Below, one piece after another: positions 35,529-43,867 of a DNA stretch of 44,027 nucleotides. Position 1 is the first letter of the stretch. Each line of letters opens with the position of its first letter. Position numbers and translations under genes: made by a program. Source of the stretch: Maribacter sp. ACAM166 (lineage in GTDB: Bacteria > Bacteroidota > Bacteroidia > Flavobacteriales > Flavobacteriaceae); assembly GCF_005771495.1 (NCBI RefSeq), contig NZ_VAUW01000037.1, positions 1 to 44,027 on the forward strand, in the 5' to 3' direction. The notes beneath the pieces were generated by a model, which did no database searches, was not told where the DNA came from, and saw only the letters and a program-made list of their open reading frames with translations.

Positions 35529-36317
35529 TTATTTAAGGTCTTTGGGAATTTCACAAACAGGTATCGGTAACATCTTATGTTGGTTCATTGTGTTTAGCTT
35601 TACGAAGATGGAAAACACCTCTTTTTGTCTTCCCTCGAAATCCCCTATAACACAACCTTCATCTTTCAAATTCATGGCCCATTCCAACTCAGGGTATGAT
35701 GCGCCAATTTGGTCTTCATCGGTTCTGTCATCACCCCAAAGTCCGTCGGTAGGCGCTGCCTTTATAACTTCATCATTGATGCCTAATTGTATTGCGATTT
35801 CATATACTTCGGTTTTCATCAAATCTGCTATGGGACTTAGGTCTACACCTCCATCACCATATTTAGTATAAAAACCAACACCAAAATCCTCTACTTTATT
35901 ACCGGTGCCAGCAACGAGGTAACGTTCTAGCGCTGCAAAATAATACAGGCTGGTCATGCGAAGTCTAGCTCTGGTATTCGCCAAAGACATAAAACGCTCT
36001 TCTTCCTTTTCTACCGTTGGGAATGCAGCTACAAGGTTATCAAATACAGGAGTTAGGTTTATTTGACGTCTAGTAACGTTCTTGAAATTATTCTGTAACC
36101 ATTCAATATGTCTTGATGCACGATCAGATTGATTGGGTGCCTGGTGAATTGGCATTTCTAAGCATAATAGGTCTAATCCTGCTTTTGCACATAGGGTAGA
36201 AGTGACCGCAGAGTCAATACCACCCGATATACCAATGACAAAACCTTTTTGTTTGGCATTCGTGGCATAATCCTTTAACCAATCAACAATGTGGTCAATT
36301 ACCTTTTCAGTTTGCAT
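35529..36317 (-). CDS. nadE: Ammonia-dependent NAD+ synthetase
   Basis: Amidates deamido-NAD to NAD+ using ATP. The 262-aa length is that of the single-domain, ammonia-using form without a glutaminase domain. The ATP-pyrophosphatase P-loop SGGIDS lies at residues 31-36. GTGNKVEDFGVGFYTKYGDG and DLSPIADLMKTEV are the substrate-binding segments. The gene is divergent from gldB with only about 50 nt between the two N-termini. Confidence 0.95.
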   Translation of the reverse strand: MQTEKVIDHIVDWLKDYATNAKQKGFVIGISGGIDSAVTSTLCAKAGLDLLCLEMPIHQAPNQSDRASRHIEWLQNNFKNVTRRQINLTPVFDNLVAAFPTVEKEEERFMSLANTRARLRMTSLYYFAALERYLVAGTGNKVEDFGVGFYTKYGDGGVDLSPIADLMKTEVYEIAIQLGINDEVIKAAPTDGLWGDDRTDEDQIGASYPELEWAMNLKDEGCVIGDFEGRQKEVFSIFVKLNTMNQHKMLPIPVCEIPKDLK

Positions 36318-36345
36318 ACCGCTCCGATTATTTATTTAAATAAAT

Positions 36346-36353
36346 TAACTTTG
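36346..36353 (+). promoter_or_regulatory. -7 promoter box of gldBC
   Basis: TAACTTTG matches TAnnTTTG exactly. Transcription would begin near 36360, which leaves a reasonable leader for the ATG at 36388 but almost none for the TTG at 36367. No good -33 element was found. Confidence 0.5.
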
Positions 36354-36387
36354 CCTTAAAAATAAGTTGAACACCGTGAATAATAAA

Positions 36388-37365
36388 ATGTATTGTAAAA
36401 TACTTAGCAGGGTCAAACCTATTTTTATACTATTATCAGTTTTCTTGATATTTTTTAGCTGTAATACTAGTGAAAAGGTAGAAGAGGAAATAGCCGCTAT
36501 ACCGATTGACCTAAGAATTTCGCGTTTTGATCGTGAATTTGCATCGGCAGGGGAAGAAGGCTTACCGGCTCTGCGTAAGGTGTATCCTTATCTTTTTCCG
36601 GCGCCCGATAGTGTTTGGATTGCTAAAATGGAAGATTCACTTCAAATTGAATTATTTCAAGAAGTGGGGAATGCCTTCCGTAGTTTTGAAGTTGAGGAAG
36701 AAGGGTTAATACAACTGTTCAAACATGTTGCCTATTATTTCCCAGAATATACGGCACCAAATATCATTACCGTAACCAATGATGTGGATTATAACAACAG
36801 AATTATTCTAACCGATAGCTTGCTATTTGTAAGTCTTGACAATTACTTGGGTTCTGAACATAAATATTACGGCGGTTTTCAACGCTATATAGCACAAACT
36901 CTAGATCGTAATTATTTGGTTAGTGATGTGGCAAGTGCCTTTGCCAAGCAAGTGGTGCCACGCCCAAGAGACAGAACGTTTTTAGCACGAATGATTTATT
37001 TTGGCAAAGAATTGTATGTAAAAGACAAATTGATGCCGAATGTAGAGGCCCGTAAAAGAATCGGATTTTCCAAAGTGGATATGGATTGGGCTATTGCGAA
37101 TGAAGAACCGATATGGCGTAATTTCATTGAAAACGAATATTTATATAGCACGGATAATAAATTGAATCAAAGATTCTTGGAGCCCGCACCTTTTTCAAAA
37201 TTCGGATTGGAGCTTGACAATGAATCACCAGGTAGATTGGGCAGATATGTGGGTTGGCAAATTGTTCGGTCGTTTATGAAAAATAATACCGTGACCCTAA
37301 AACAGGTATTGACCATGCCTGCGGAAGAAATATTTAAGAAATCAAATTACAAACCTAGAAATTAA
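36388..37365 (+). CDS. gldB: Gliding motility lipoprotein GldB
   Basis: 325 aa from ATG 36388. A lipoprotein signal (FILLSVFLIFFSC) ends in the lipidated Cys at residue 25. The body carries the segments typical of GldB (DLRISRFDREF near the mature N-terminus, ITVTNDVDYNN, YLGSEHKYYGG). GldB is required for gliding in Flavobacterium johnsoniae and is linked to T9SS function. The upstream TTG 36367 is an alternative start, but the promoter position favours ATG 36388. The stop directly abuts the gldC ATG. Confidence 0.92.
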   Translation: MYCKILSRVKPIFILLSVFLIFFSCNTSEKVEEEIAAIPIDLRISRFDREFASAGEEGLPALRKVYPYLFPAPDSVWIAKMEDSLQIELFQEVGNAFRSFEVEEEGLIQLFKHVAYYFPEYTAPNIITVTNDVDYNNRIILTDSLLFVSLDNYLGSEHKYYGGFQRYIAQTLDRNYLVSDVASAFAKQVVPRPRDRTFLARMIYFGKELYVKDKLMPNVEARKRIGFSKVDMDWAIANEEPIWRNFIENEYLYSTDNKLNQRFLEPAPFSKFGLELDNESPGRLGRYVGWQIVRSFMKNNTVTLKQVLTMPAEEIFKKSNYKPRN

Positions 37366-37701
37366 ATGGCAGATTTACATACATCAGAAATTACATTGCG
37401 CGTAGGATTGGATGAAAATAGAATTCCTGAAACGTTGAACTGGTCTGCTCAAGATGGAGGTATCGACAATGAGGAGGCAAAAGCGATGTTGTTATCCGTG
37501 TGGGACAGTAAGAACCAAGAATCATTAAAAATTGACCTTTGGACCAAGGATATGCCTGTTGATGAAATGAAAACCTTTTTTCATCAAACATTGGTTTCTT
37601 TATCTGAATCTTTTTTAAAGGCCACACAAGATGATAAAATGACCGCTACAATGAAAGATTTCTGTGATTATTTTGCAGAGAAAATGGATTTGAAGAAATA
37701 A
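37366..37701 (+). CDS. gldC: Gliding motility protein GldC
   Basis: A 111-aa soluble protein (SEITLRVGLDENRIPETLNWSA near the start) with no signal peptide. It follows gldB with no gap, the order known from gliding flavobacteria, where it supports GldB. The presence of gldBC fits the T9SS sorting signal on the first giant protein. Confidence 0.92.
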   Translation: MADLHTSEITLRVGLDENRIPETLNWSAQDGGIDNEEAKAMLLSVWDSKNQESLKIDLWTKDMPVDEMKTFFHQTLVSLSESFLKATQDDKMTATMKDFCDYFAEKMDLKK

Positions 37702-37710
37702 GTTCGTTTT

Positions 37711-38373
37711 TTATTGAGCTGTTCTCGGCTTGATTTTTCCTTTTACTTTTTTAATCCAGTAGATGATATAGACTGTTCCTAATACAGTTGGAATCATCCA
37801 TGCTAATAGATTGTCGTATTTCATACCCGCGACTAAGAACGCAGTTATCGAGGCGATTAAGGCTCCTAGCATTCTACTCAAGTGGTTAATGAGCCATAGT
37901 TTTCTGTTTTTCAAAGTTTTGGTAAACAATTTATAGTCGCCGTACGGCAAGAATATGCCGAAAAGCCCAAAAAATAAGAACAGGATACTTTGGGATTGGG
38001 AATGTAATAGTCCGTTGACTCCAAACCCGATCATGAGCAAGGCGCTTATCGCCATTGTACCCGAAACTAGCTTATCAATAAGGTTCGCTTCTGTTTTTTT
38101 GACCGATTTAAAGGTCAATGCCCTATTGCCTGCCAACACCATATAAATAGTGAAAATACCAATTAAAAATAAAAAGGTGTTGATATGGTTGGGCATTCTC
38201 GCTACCACTAAAGATATGGCCGAGCTTATGATCATCGACCATGAAAACCATTTACCTAATCGTTTATGGTTTAAATTGCCTTTTTTTACTACGATACTGC
38301 CGATGCCGGTGATAAGCCCAACACCGCCAAAAAAGGCATGTATGTAGATGAATATTTTAATCGTATTTTCCAT
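37711..38373 (-). CDS. Multi-pass membrane protein of unknown function
   Basis: 220 aa with about six to seven hydrophobic segments (for example IYIHAFFGGVGLITGIGSIV and FLFLIGIFTIYMVLAG). The first helix pair with its His (IHAFFGG) and the NHKRLGKWFSWSM loop recall DUF2306-like membrane proteins. That assignment is tentative. It converges on gldC with a 9-nt gap. Confidence 0.7.
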   Translation of the reverse strand: MENTIKIFIYIHAFFGGVGLITGIGSIVVKKGNLNHKRLGKWFSWSMIISSAISLVVARMPNHINTFLFLIGIFTIYMVLAGNRALTFKSVKKTEANLIDKLVSGTMAISALLMIGFGVNGLLHSQSQSILFLFFGLFGIFLPYGDYKLFTKTLKNRKLWLINHLSRMLGALIASITAFLVAGMKYDNLLAWMIPTVLGTVYIIYWIKKVKGKIKPRTAQ

Positions 38374-38510
38374 GGTCGGTTGGTTTTGTGTTGCCCCAAA
38401 GATGTTAATTTGCTGTAGGTCTTAGAAATCAAAATGACCCAATTGTATATTTTGGTAACTGAATTGGTACTTAGAAATTGCGAACCAGATTAGATGATGA
38501 ACGAATTATT

Positions 38511-38574
38511 AGTTCGAGTGTTTTCTGCAAGAAAATGTATTGAGAACAGGATTGGAACATGCAAGGTTCTCGAT
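38511..38574. repeat. 64-bp direct repeat, copy A
   Basis: Begins AGTTCGAGTGTTTTCTGCAA and ends GGTTCTCGAT. It contains the inverted repeat TTTTCT-GCA-AGAAAA. It matches copy B at 38662-38725 with four differences over 64 positions. It is followed by GCTGAGCTTTGCCGAAGT, which resembles another dispersed flavobacterial repeat (from memory). Confidence 0.75.
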
Positions 38575-38661
38575 TGTTCTGCTGAGCTTTGCCGAAGTAC
38601 ACTATATTTTTCAATGAAATAATTGAAGAATAGGTGTTTTGTCTGGTAGGTAAGGATTGTC

Positions 38662-38725
38662 AGTTCGAGTGTTTTCTACAAGAAAATGTATCGAGAACAG
38701 GATTGGAACATGTAAGGTTCTTGAT
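38662..38725. repeat. 64-bp direct repeat, copy B
   Basis: The second copy, 151 bp downstream of copy A in the same orientation, with the inner inverted repeat TTTTCT-ACA-AGAAAA. The whole 38374-38826 gap carries no gene that I can support. Confidence 0.75.
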
Positions 38726-38826
38726 ACTTTCCTTCTTGGTAGGCTCAGCGACCACCTCGTAAAGTTACTGGAAGTTGCGAATCAAAATGTAAAAAACACA
38801 GCTCTGACAGCAAGTATTAGTAGTGC

Positions 38827-39414
38827 CTACTCTCTTGACTTAGAAGGTTTACAGTTCGCACAAAAATCGGACAAGGCATTTATTTGTTGCAACACCTTAT
38901 CATGTTCCTGTTGCAATAGTACCGAGTTTTTGCCAATATCTGTGGCCTTAAAAACTTGGGCACTCACTGTATTCATCTCTTCCTGAAGCGCATTGAAAAT
39001 AGGTTGAAAAAATTTAGCATCGGTAAAGGCACCTTTTTCATTATAAATCTTCTTTCGTATTTTTCTGGAGTATAGTTCGACCAAATCAAAATCATAGCGT
39101 CCAAATCGAACCAATTGGTTTGCGGTAAGCGTGTCTGGCGCAATCAATACCGCCAAGTTTTTCTGAAAAACTGCCTTAATTTTACTGTTGAAATTCTTAG
39201 TGAACATAAAAGACACCGCGCTCATGTTAAAACTAAAATCAATTTTAGAGCCCGAATAAATGGAATAGGAGGTAAGCTCTTGTCTAATTTCTGATTCTGG
39301 CGATTGGTAGTCACTTAGTTGTAATTTGTAATATGGATTCCATTCCATGGGTTCTTGACTGAAAAGGAAGATAGTACAGAGTAGACAGCATAAAAACAAG
39401 AGGTATTTTTTCAA
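38827..39414 (-). CDS. Secreted protein, possibly a DUF922-like protein without active site
   Basis: 195 aa with a signal peptide (MKKYLLFLCCLLCTIFLFSQ). The start of the mature part (MEWNPYYKLQLSDYQSP) and a central FDLVELYSRKIRKKI segment recall DUF922 putative Zn-protease proteins, in which a HEQxHFD motif precedes that helix. Here the matching positions read FGRYDFD, so the zinc ligands would be lost. The family call is tentative; the gene itself looks intact. It lies 53 nt downstream of the dioxygenase gene on the same strand and may be cotranscribed. Confidence 0.6.
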   Translation of the reverse strand: MKKYLLFLCCLLCTIFLFSQEPMEWNPYYKLQLSDYQSPESEIRQELTSYSIYSGSKIDFSFNMSAVSFMFTKNFNSKIKAVFQKNLAVLIAPDTLTANQLVRFGRYDFDLVELYSRKIRKKIYNEKGAFTDAKFFQPIFNALQEEMNTVSAQVFKATDIGKNSVLLQQEHDKVLQQINALSDFCANCKPSKSRE

Positions 39415-39467
39415 GGAATATAGAATTTAAATGTGTGTGTATTGAACGTATTGAATAAACAAATCAT

Positions 39468-40328
39468 TTACTTAATAATACGATCCCAATCCACTATATC
39501 ATTATGGGAATGGGTAAAGCCAATAGCACGTTCTTTTGCAATGGTTTCGACATCTCTATAAGCGGCAACATAAGTTTTACGCCATTCTTTAGATTCGTTC
39601 CCTGCAGAGCCATGTACAATACGTTCGTCATGTATCGTGATACTGCCTCTTTTAACGGGCAGGTACACAATCTTATCATCTGGGCGTTCTTCAATGACCA
39701 ATGTGTGACTTTCATCTCTAGATACTCCGGCATCCTTTTTAGTGCTGCCATATGATTTTGGAAAATGTTTACGTAGTTCGGGCTCTGTGTTGGTTCCCGG
39801 TAGTACCTGTAAACAGCCGTTGATAAGGTCAGAATCTGTGAGGGCGAGAGAGAATGTGGCGGTCCAGGTGTTTTTAGTTTTAGGCCAATAGCCTAAATCT
39901 TGGTGCATGGCGAATTCAGCTCCTTTTTTACTTGGTTTTTTAGCTAAAAACTGCTCATAATCCATGGCCGATGTACCCACTTGGTATAACTGGTTGGCAA
40001 TATGTTGGGTGATTTCATGGTAGATATTATTCGCTAATTCTTTACGGTAGGTGCCGGGCAACATTGCGTTTACCAATTGAAACTCTTCCATAGGGGTGCC
40101 ATAGGGTTGTGACATATCACAAAAGTCTTTTTTCATGGCCTCAGCTTCCTCGCCTGTTACAAAATGGTCGAACCAAGGGTCTAGAAACTGCATCTCTTTT
40201 TCTGTCAACACATCATTAAGTACAATGTAACCGAGTTCATGAAACTGCTCAATTTCTTTTTGAGAAATGACATAATTATTACCCATTCTGCGTTGACTGC
40301 CAGAATCTGGATTGGTGATGCGTTCCAT
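39468..40328 (-). CDS. Phytanoyl-CoA dioxygenase family Fe(II)/2-oxoglutarate oxygenase
   Basis: A 286-aa PhyH-type oxygenase. The iron triad is H142-x-D144 (MHQDLGYW) and H239 (DERIVHGSAGN); R250 or R258 would bind 2-oxoglutarate. NGCLQVLPGTN is the usual family loop. Members hydroxylate varied small molecules, including fatty-acyl and betaine or ectoine-like compounds; the substrate cannot be told here. No pathway genes adjoin it. Confidence 0.88.
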   Translation of the reverse strand: MERITNPDSGSQRRMGNNYVISQKEIEQFHELGYIVLNDVLTEKEMQFLDPWFDHFVTGEEAEAMKKDFCDMSQPYGTPMEEFQLVNAMLPGTYRKELANNIYHEITQHIANQLYQVGTSAMDYEQFLAKKPSKKGAEFAMHQDLGYWPKTKNTWTATFSLALTDSDLINGCLQVLPGTNTEPELRKHFPKSYGSTKKDAGVSRDESHTLVIEERPDDKIVYLPVKRGSITIHDERIVHGSAGNESKEWRKTYVAAYRDVETIAKERAIGFTHSHNDIVDWDRIIK

Positions 40329-40418
40329 ACTAATTTGATTTTAAATTGCCGATACTCAAGGTACGGAATTTGGGCAGTGCCAAGCAAGGTTTATATAGTA
40401 TTTAGCAATTGATAGTTA

Positions 40419-40907
40419 CTAAAACCTATAATTCGAACTCCGTTTGGTTTGGAACGGCATCAAAAATAGGAGTGTAATGTTCTCGTTCATTTTTACCATA
40501 AATTCAATAGGCACATCTTCAAAACAGCCATAATCTTCAAGATATTCCATGAACAGGTTCCCTTTTTTGTTGTATTCCTGAAAAACGGAATCATTTTCTC
40601 CGTAAAAATCTAAAGGCGCAATGGTGAACATGGTACACATTGAAGTATTGAAGGCAGGAGAAAGTTTTAACCATGTAGTGTTGATGTAGGCATCTACCAT
40701 TCCATGATTGGTAAGTTCGTTGGTCTCGAATTATTCAATCAGGAGTTCTGCACCGATCTGATTTTTGACTTTAGCCAAGTGAATTATTGCAGAGATGCCA
40801 ATAGCTCGTAGGCAGGAAATAAATACAATAGCCTTATATTCTATTTGTAATTTAACTAGCCCTGTACGTCTCTTTTTAGAAACTATACCTCGATGAATCA
40901 CGAACAT
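40419..40907 (-). pseudogene. Transglutaminase-like protein, interrupted by a stop
   Basis: From an ATG at 40907 one minus-strand frame runs to 40419 with a single in-frame TAA at 40731-40733. Upstream of the stop it reads KAIVFISCLRAIGISAIIHL; downstream it reads FETNELTNHGMVDAYIN, WLKLSPAFNTSM and DSVFQEYNKKGNLFMEYL. These match the core and C-terminal half of transglutaminase-like proteins (LLRAxGI, then NHxxVExYLNGxW). The N-terminal part, including the usual catalytic Cys region, is missing or degraded. The 93-codon piece from 40700 alone is unlikely to work. Confidence 0.6.
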
Positions 40908-41050
40908 TTAAATAAAGCTGTTTTTTTATTTGTTTTTTAGAAAGAGAGGGCTTCTTAATCTCTGCAATTAGGTTTTGAATCTCTTTACTTTCATAATCAA
41001 AAAAATAGATAGGGCGAGATTATTCACAGTACTTTTTTAGGGGATTTCTT
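40908..41050. other. Spacer between two pseudogenes
   Basis: AT-rich DNA with stops in all frames; it may include degraded upstream sequence of the transglutaminase-like pseudogene. Nothing else is seen. Confidence 0.3.
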
Positions 41051-41489
41051 TTAATTAAAACTCAATTTTTGAAATAGTTCGGGCATGTTTAATGAATGAA
41101 TAACCTTCATTTCTATCTTATTTAATGAGTTGACCATGGTAGTCCTATTTGTTTATATTTTATAAAATGTGGGGTTGAAGGTGCGATTCATACGCCTCTT
41201 TATCCGCATATATTTCTACTAATTTTATCTAAGTAGGCTGTTCTTTTTCAAACATTGGGTAAATGCAAATTACCCAAGCCAAGTTCTAACCGTACCGAAG
41301 CTTCTGACGCTTCTTTTAAGAGAGCCAAGTATGTATCAAGGTGGCGGTGTCGATTTCTAATTCTGCAATTCATATTATCATGCTGTCTGCAGAAAAAGGG
41401 ATGAAATTCTTATGTTCTTGGAACACAAACTGATAAGTACTACCGTGAGTAGCAGTGCGACTTTGGTGATTAGGTATTGTATTTTGCAT
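41051..41489 (-). pseudogene. Antibiotic-biosynthesis-monooxygenase-like (YgiN-type) remnant
   Basis: Protein pieces in shifting minus-strand frames line up in order as an ABM-domain protein: IAELEIDTATL, then DTYLALLKEASEASVRLE, VICIYPMFEKEQP, IKLVEIYADKEAYESHL and, after another shift, TMVNSLNKIEMKVI. They are separated by at least three frameshifts or stops. A leading piece from ATG 41489 (MQNTIPNHQSRTATHG) may be unrelated. The order and motifs match quinol-monooxygenase-like proteins from memory. It is clearly non-functional. Confidence 0.6.
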
Positions 41490-41527
41490 TGTTTAATAGC
41501 CTCTTTTCGTTCGTGCTTAGGTAGCGG

Positions 41528-41932
41528 CTATCCTTTCTTATATTCCTCTGGGCGGTTCTGCCAGATGTGAATATATTGTCCTGTAGACATTCTGCGGGCC
41601 ATATCCTTTGCTTTGGTTGCCAATTCACCTTCGTATAGTTCGTCAATTGTTTCAAACCAAAGTTGTAGCCATTTCGCAAAATGGGTCTGTTCTATGGTGT
41701 GATTAAGGTTCTTATCAACATTGACGTGTTTGGCAGAAGGACTCCCTCTAAAGGTGCGAAGACCAAAAAGGTTAGATTCCCAAAAATCAGTAAGCTTACT
41801 GAGGTGTGCAGGCCATTGCTCGTCTGTGATATGACCATTGAAAATTGGGCCTAGCAACGAATCTTGCCGTATTTTACCGTAAAAGGTGTGTACTAGTACG
41901 CTGATATCTTCTCTAGATGTGATATTCTTCAT
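41528..41932 (-). CDS. Group III truncated hemoglobin
   Basis: A 134-aa 2-over-2 globin. The N-terminal B helix carries FYGKIRQD, followed by LLGPIFN. The E helix carries HLSKLTDFWES. The proximal His lies in the F helix region HTIEQTHFAKWLQLWFE, as in group III (CtrHb-like) globins. These bind O2 and NO, and a few are linked to nitrosative stress, but their roles are poorly known. Its ATG overlaps the stop of the upstream DHp protein gene (ATGA), so the two are translationally coupled. A cupin gene lies further upstream on the same strand. Confidence 0.88.
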   Translation of the reverse strand: MKNITSREDISVLVHTFYGKIRQDSLLGPIFNGHITDEQWPAHLSKLTDFWESNLFGLRTFRGSPSAKHVNVDKNLNHTIEQTHFAKWLQLWFETIDELYEGELATKAKDMARRMSTGQYIHIWQNRPEEYKKG

Positions 41933-42792
41933 TTCCTATTTTTAGGGATGTGCTGGGTAGGTGTAGGGTCAACTATTTGGGTGGGACCATACCCTGTTTT
42001 CTGTGTTGAAATTTTATTCATAAGGTCGGTGAATTCCTTGGTGAGATTATCCAAGTTAATTGCCGAAGGTTTTAAAAACCCAACAATCTTTTTCAATTCG
42101 TCCGTTGAATAATCTATGGATTCGTCCAGCAGGTTAGAGATGCCCAAAATCTGTGCGATAGGTTGCCTTACCCTATGGGAAATCATAAATATCATATACT
42201 CCAATCCTTCGATATGCTTTCGTAATGATTCCTCGGTTTTTATGAGGTCAGCGTAGGCCATGGTTAGTTCAGATGCTAATATTCTTTTTTCATCATATTG
42301 CAAGGCAAGTTCTTTGTGTAAAATCACTAACTCGTCATCTTGGTCTTGCTTCTGATGCTGTTTTAGGGCAAGTTCTTGGTTTGTAATGAGGAGCTCATCA
42401 ATCCATTTTTTGTTCTTTTTTTTATGAAGCAAAAGTTCTTTCTTGGTGCTCAATAACTCGTGGGCACGTTTTTGTTTTTTATGGTATTGAACGGCCAGTT
42501 CATTGTTAGCACTCAATAATTCATGGGCACGTTTTTGTTTTTCATCTTTCTGAAAATCCAGTTCGTCGTTTGCAACGATTAGCGCTTCGGCACGTTTTCG
42601 TTTTTCCGCATTTTGAAGGGCAAGTTCTTTTTTTGTTACAATCAATTCATCTACCCGTTGTTTCTTTTTATTATTTTCAACTGTATTTTCTTCTTTTGAA
42701 AGTAAAAGTTCTGCCCGTAGGGTTTCAATTTCTACTTTTTGGAATTCCAACTCTCTTTTTAACAGGAGGTATTCTTCCTTTTCCTTCTTCAT
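41929..42792 (-). CDS. Coiled-coil protein with HisKA-like H-box but no ATPase domain
   Basis: 287 aa, soluble. Residues 1 to about 195 form a long charged coiled coil built of 21-residue units (for example 61-81, 82-102 and 103-123: x-x-EKxKRAxELLxANxELAxQ). Residues about 196-262 resemble the dimerisation/phosphotransfer domain of a sensor histidine kinase, with H206 in FMISHRVRQPIAQILGI. The protein then ends; no N, G1 or G2 ATP-binding boxes follow, and the downstream frame is the globin gene. It may be a phosphotransfer or scaffold protein that needs a kinase in trans, or a truncated kinase that is kept. Confidence 0.75.
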   Translation of the reverse strand: MKKEKEEYLLLKRELEFQKVEIETLRAELLLSKEENTVENNKKKQRVDELIVTKKELALQNAEKRKRAEALIVANDELDFQKDEKQKRAHELLSANNELAVQYHKKQKRAHELLSTKKELLLHKKKNKKWIDELLITNQELALKQHQKQDQDDELVILHKELALQYDEKRILASELTMAYADLIKTEESLRKHIEGLEYMIFMISHRVRQPIAQILGISNLLDESIDYSTDELKKIVGFLKPSAINLDNLTKEFTDLMNKISTQKTGYGPTQIVDPTPTQHIPKNRK

Positions 42793-42903
42793 ACTTCGTG
42801 CATTTAGTGTGTTTGCTTATTTTTTCGGTTCGTTTGAATCTTGGGTAACGTACCACATAGACTACGCATTAATGACTGTAGCTATTTGGGCTATCGTGTT
42901 TGT

Positions 42904-43248
42904 TTATGAATTGGTAACAACGTTTTCTACGCGCTCAGCGGTGTCCAGTTTTGAAAGGGTCAATCGTACAATACTGTCTTCTTTTGCGGTTAAATCATGA
43001 GGTATATTGCTGTCTAAGGTAAGGATATCTCCTTGCTTTAGCCCATGAACGCCACCTTGAACACCAAAATCGATTTCCCCCTGTATTAAATGCACAATAA
43101 TAGGAAAAGGCGCTTTATGTTCTTTCATGACTTGCCCCTGTTTTAATAGAATGCGTATTTCTTTTGAAAATGAGGTTTCCAATAGCACTTTAGTGATGAT
43201 TTTACCTTCATTAAAATCTAAGTGTTTTGTAAAAGAGGTGATGTTCAT
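42904..43248 (-). CDS. Small cupin-domain protein
   Basis: A 114-aa single cupin barrel. The first motif carries H-K-A-P-F-P-I-I-V-H, then GLKQGDILTLDSNIPHDLTA supplies the second motif with its His. Metal binding is likely but not certain. It is the first gene of a minus-strand group with the DHp-like protein (111 nt downstream) and the truncated hemoglobin, so a shared role in O2, NO or redox response is plausible from context only. Confidence 0.78.
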   Translation of the reverse strand: MNITSFTKHLDFNEGKIITKVLLETSFSKEIRILLKQGQVMKEHKAPFPIIVHLIQGEIDFGVQGGVHGLKQGDILTLDSNIPHDLTAKEDSIVRLTLSKLDTAERVENVVTNS

Positions 43249-43549
43249 ACGTTTGTTTTGGTAATGGTAAGATAAAGCAATTTACCCTACAATGATACTT
43301 TTCATATGAGGCACCCTATAGCTTGTGCGCCTATTTGATACTATTCATCTGCCACAGCATCGGTAGCATACCTACTGTTACTTTTTTTAACTTTAGAAAG
43401 TGCTTTGACCGCCTTACTAAAATTTATTTGTAGAATGACTACCTATGAAGCCTAAACTACCAATAATTCCAATTGTTTTTTGATTAGTTATGTTTTTTTA
43501 AATAAAGGCTAAGTTTCAATGTATGGGGTCATAGCATCGTGCAGAATAG
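43249..43549. other. Degraded region, no intact gene
   Basis: No intact frame. Minus-strand pieces such as IIGSLGFIGSHSTNKF and KAVKALSKVKKSNSRYATDAVADE hint at eroded coding sequence. The promoter of the cupin gene should lie at the left edge, but no clear box was found. Confidence 0.3.
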
Positions 43550-43850
43550 CTATTCGCTAAAGATATTGTTAGCTATATTTTTATCTTTGTAGATATCAAG
43601 AACAACATCTTGAAAGTCTCCTATTCGTGTAAAATCAGTTTTAATGTTATATTCATAGTTATTATCCTCAAAGTATTTGATAAAGTCAAAAAAACATGAT
43701 TTTACACCATTAACTCGATGATGATATTCAATTAGAAATCGATTAATTTGGTCAATTTTTTCTTCAGCAATATGGTCTTCAAGTACCTGATTTTCAGATC
43801 ATTCAATATCAATTTTTTGAGTTAGTCATTTAAGTTCTGTATCTTGTTGT
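43550..43850 (-). pseudogene. C-terminal remnant of an FkbM-family methyltransferase
   Basis: The minus strand reads QKIDIE-stop-SENQVLEDH, then INRFLIEYHHRVNG and a YFEDNNYEYNI segment, to a TAG at 43550. This matches the FkbM motif KIDIEGSE...VL...IE.H, with the Gly codon GGA changed to TGA. The N-terminal part, including the SAM-binding region, is absent. The remnant abuts a transposase gene at 43868, so insertion or deletion by that element is likely. Its upstream boundary is uncertain. Confidence 0.55.
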
Positions 43851-43867
43851 CAATAGAAACAACGTTT

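Noticed and set aside
42793..43000. Plus-strand ORF with W/F/Y-rich sequence between the DHp and cupin genes
   Set aside because: Mostly antisense to the cupin gene, with only a short free stretch; no family features and no promoter seen.
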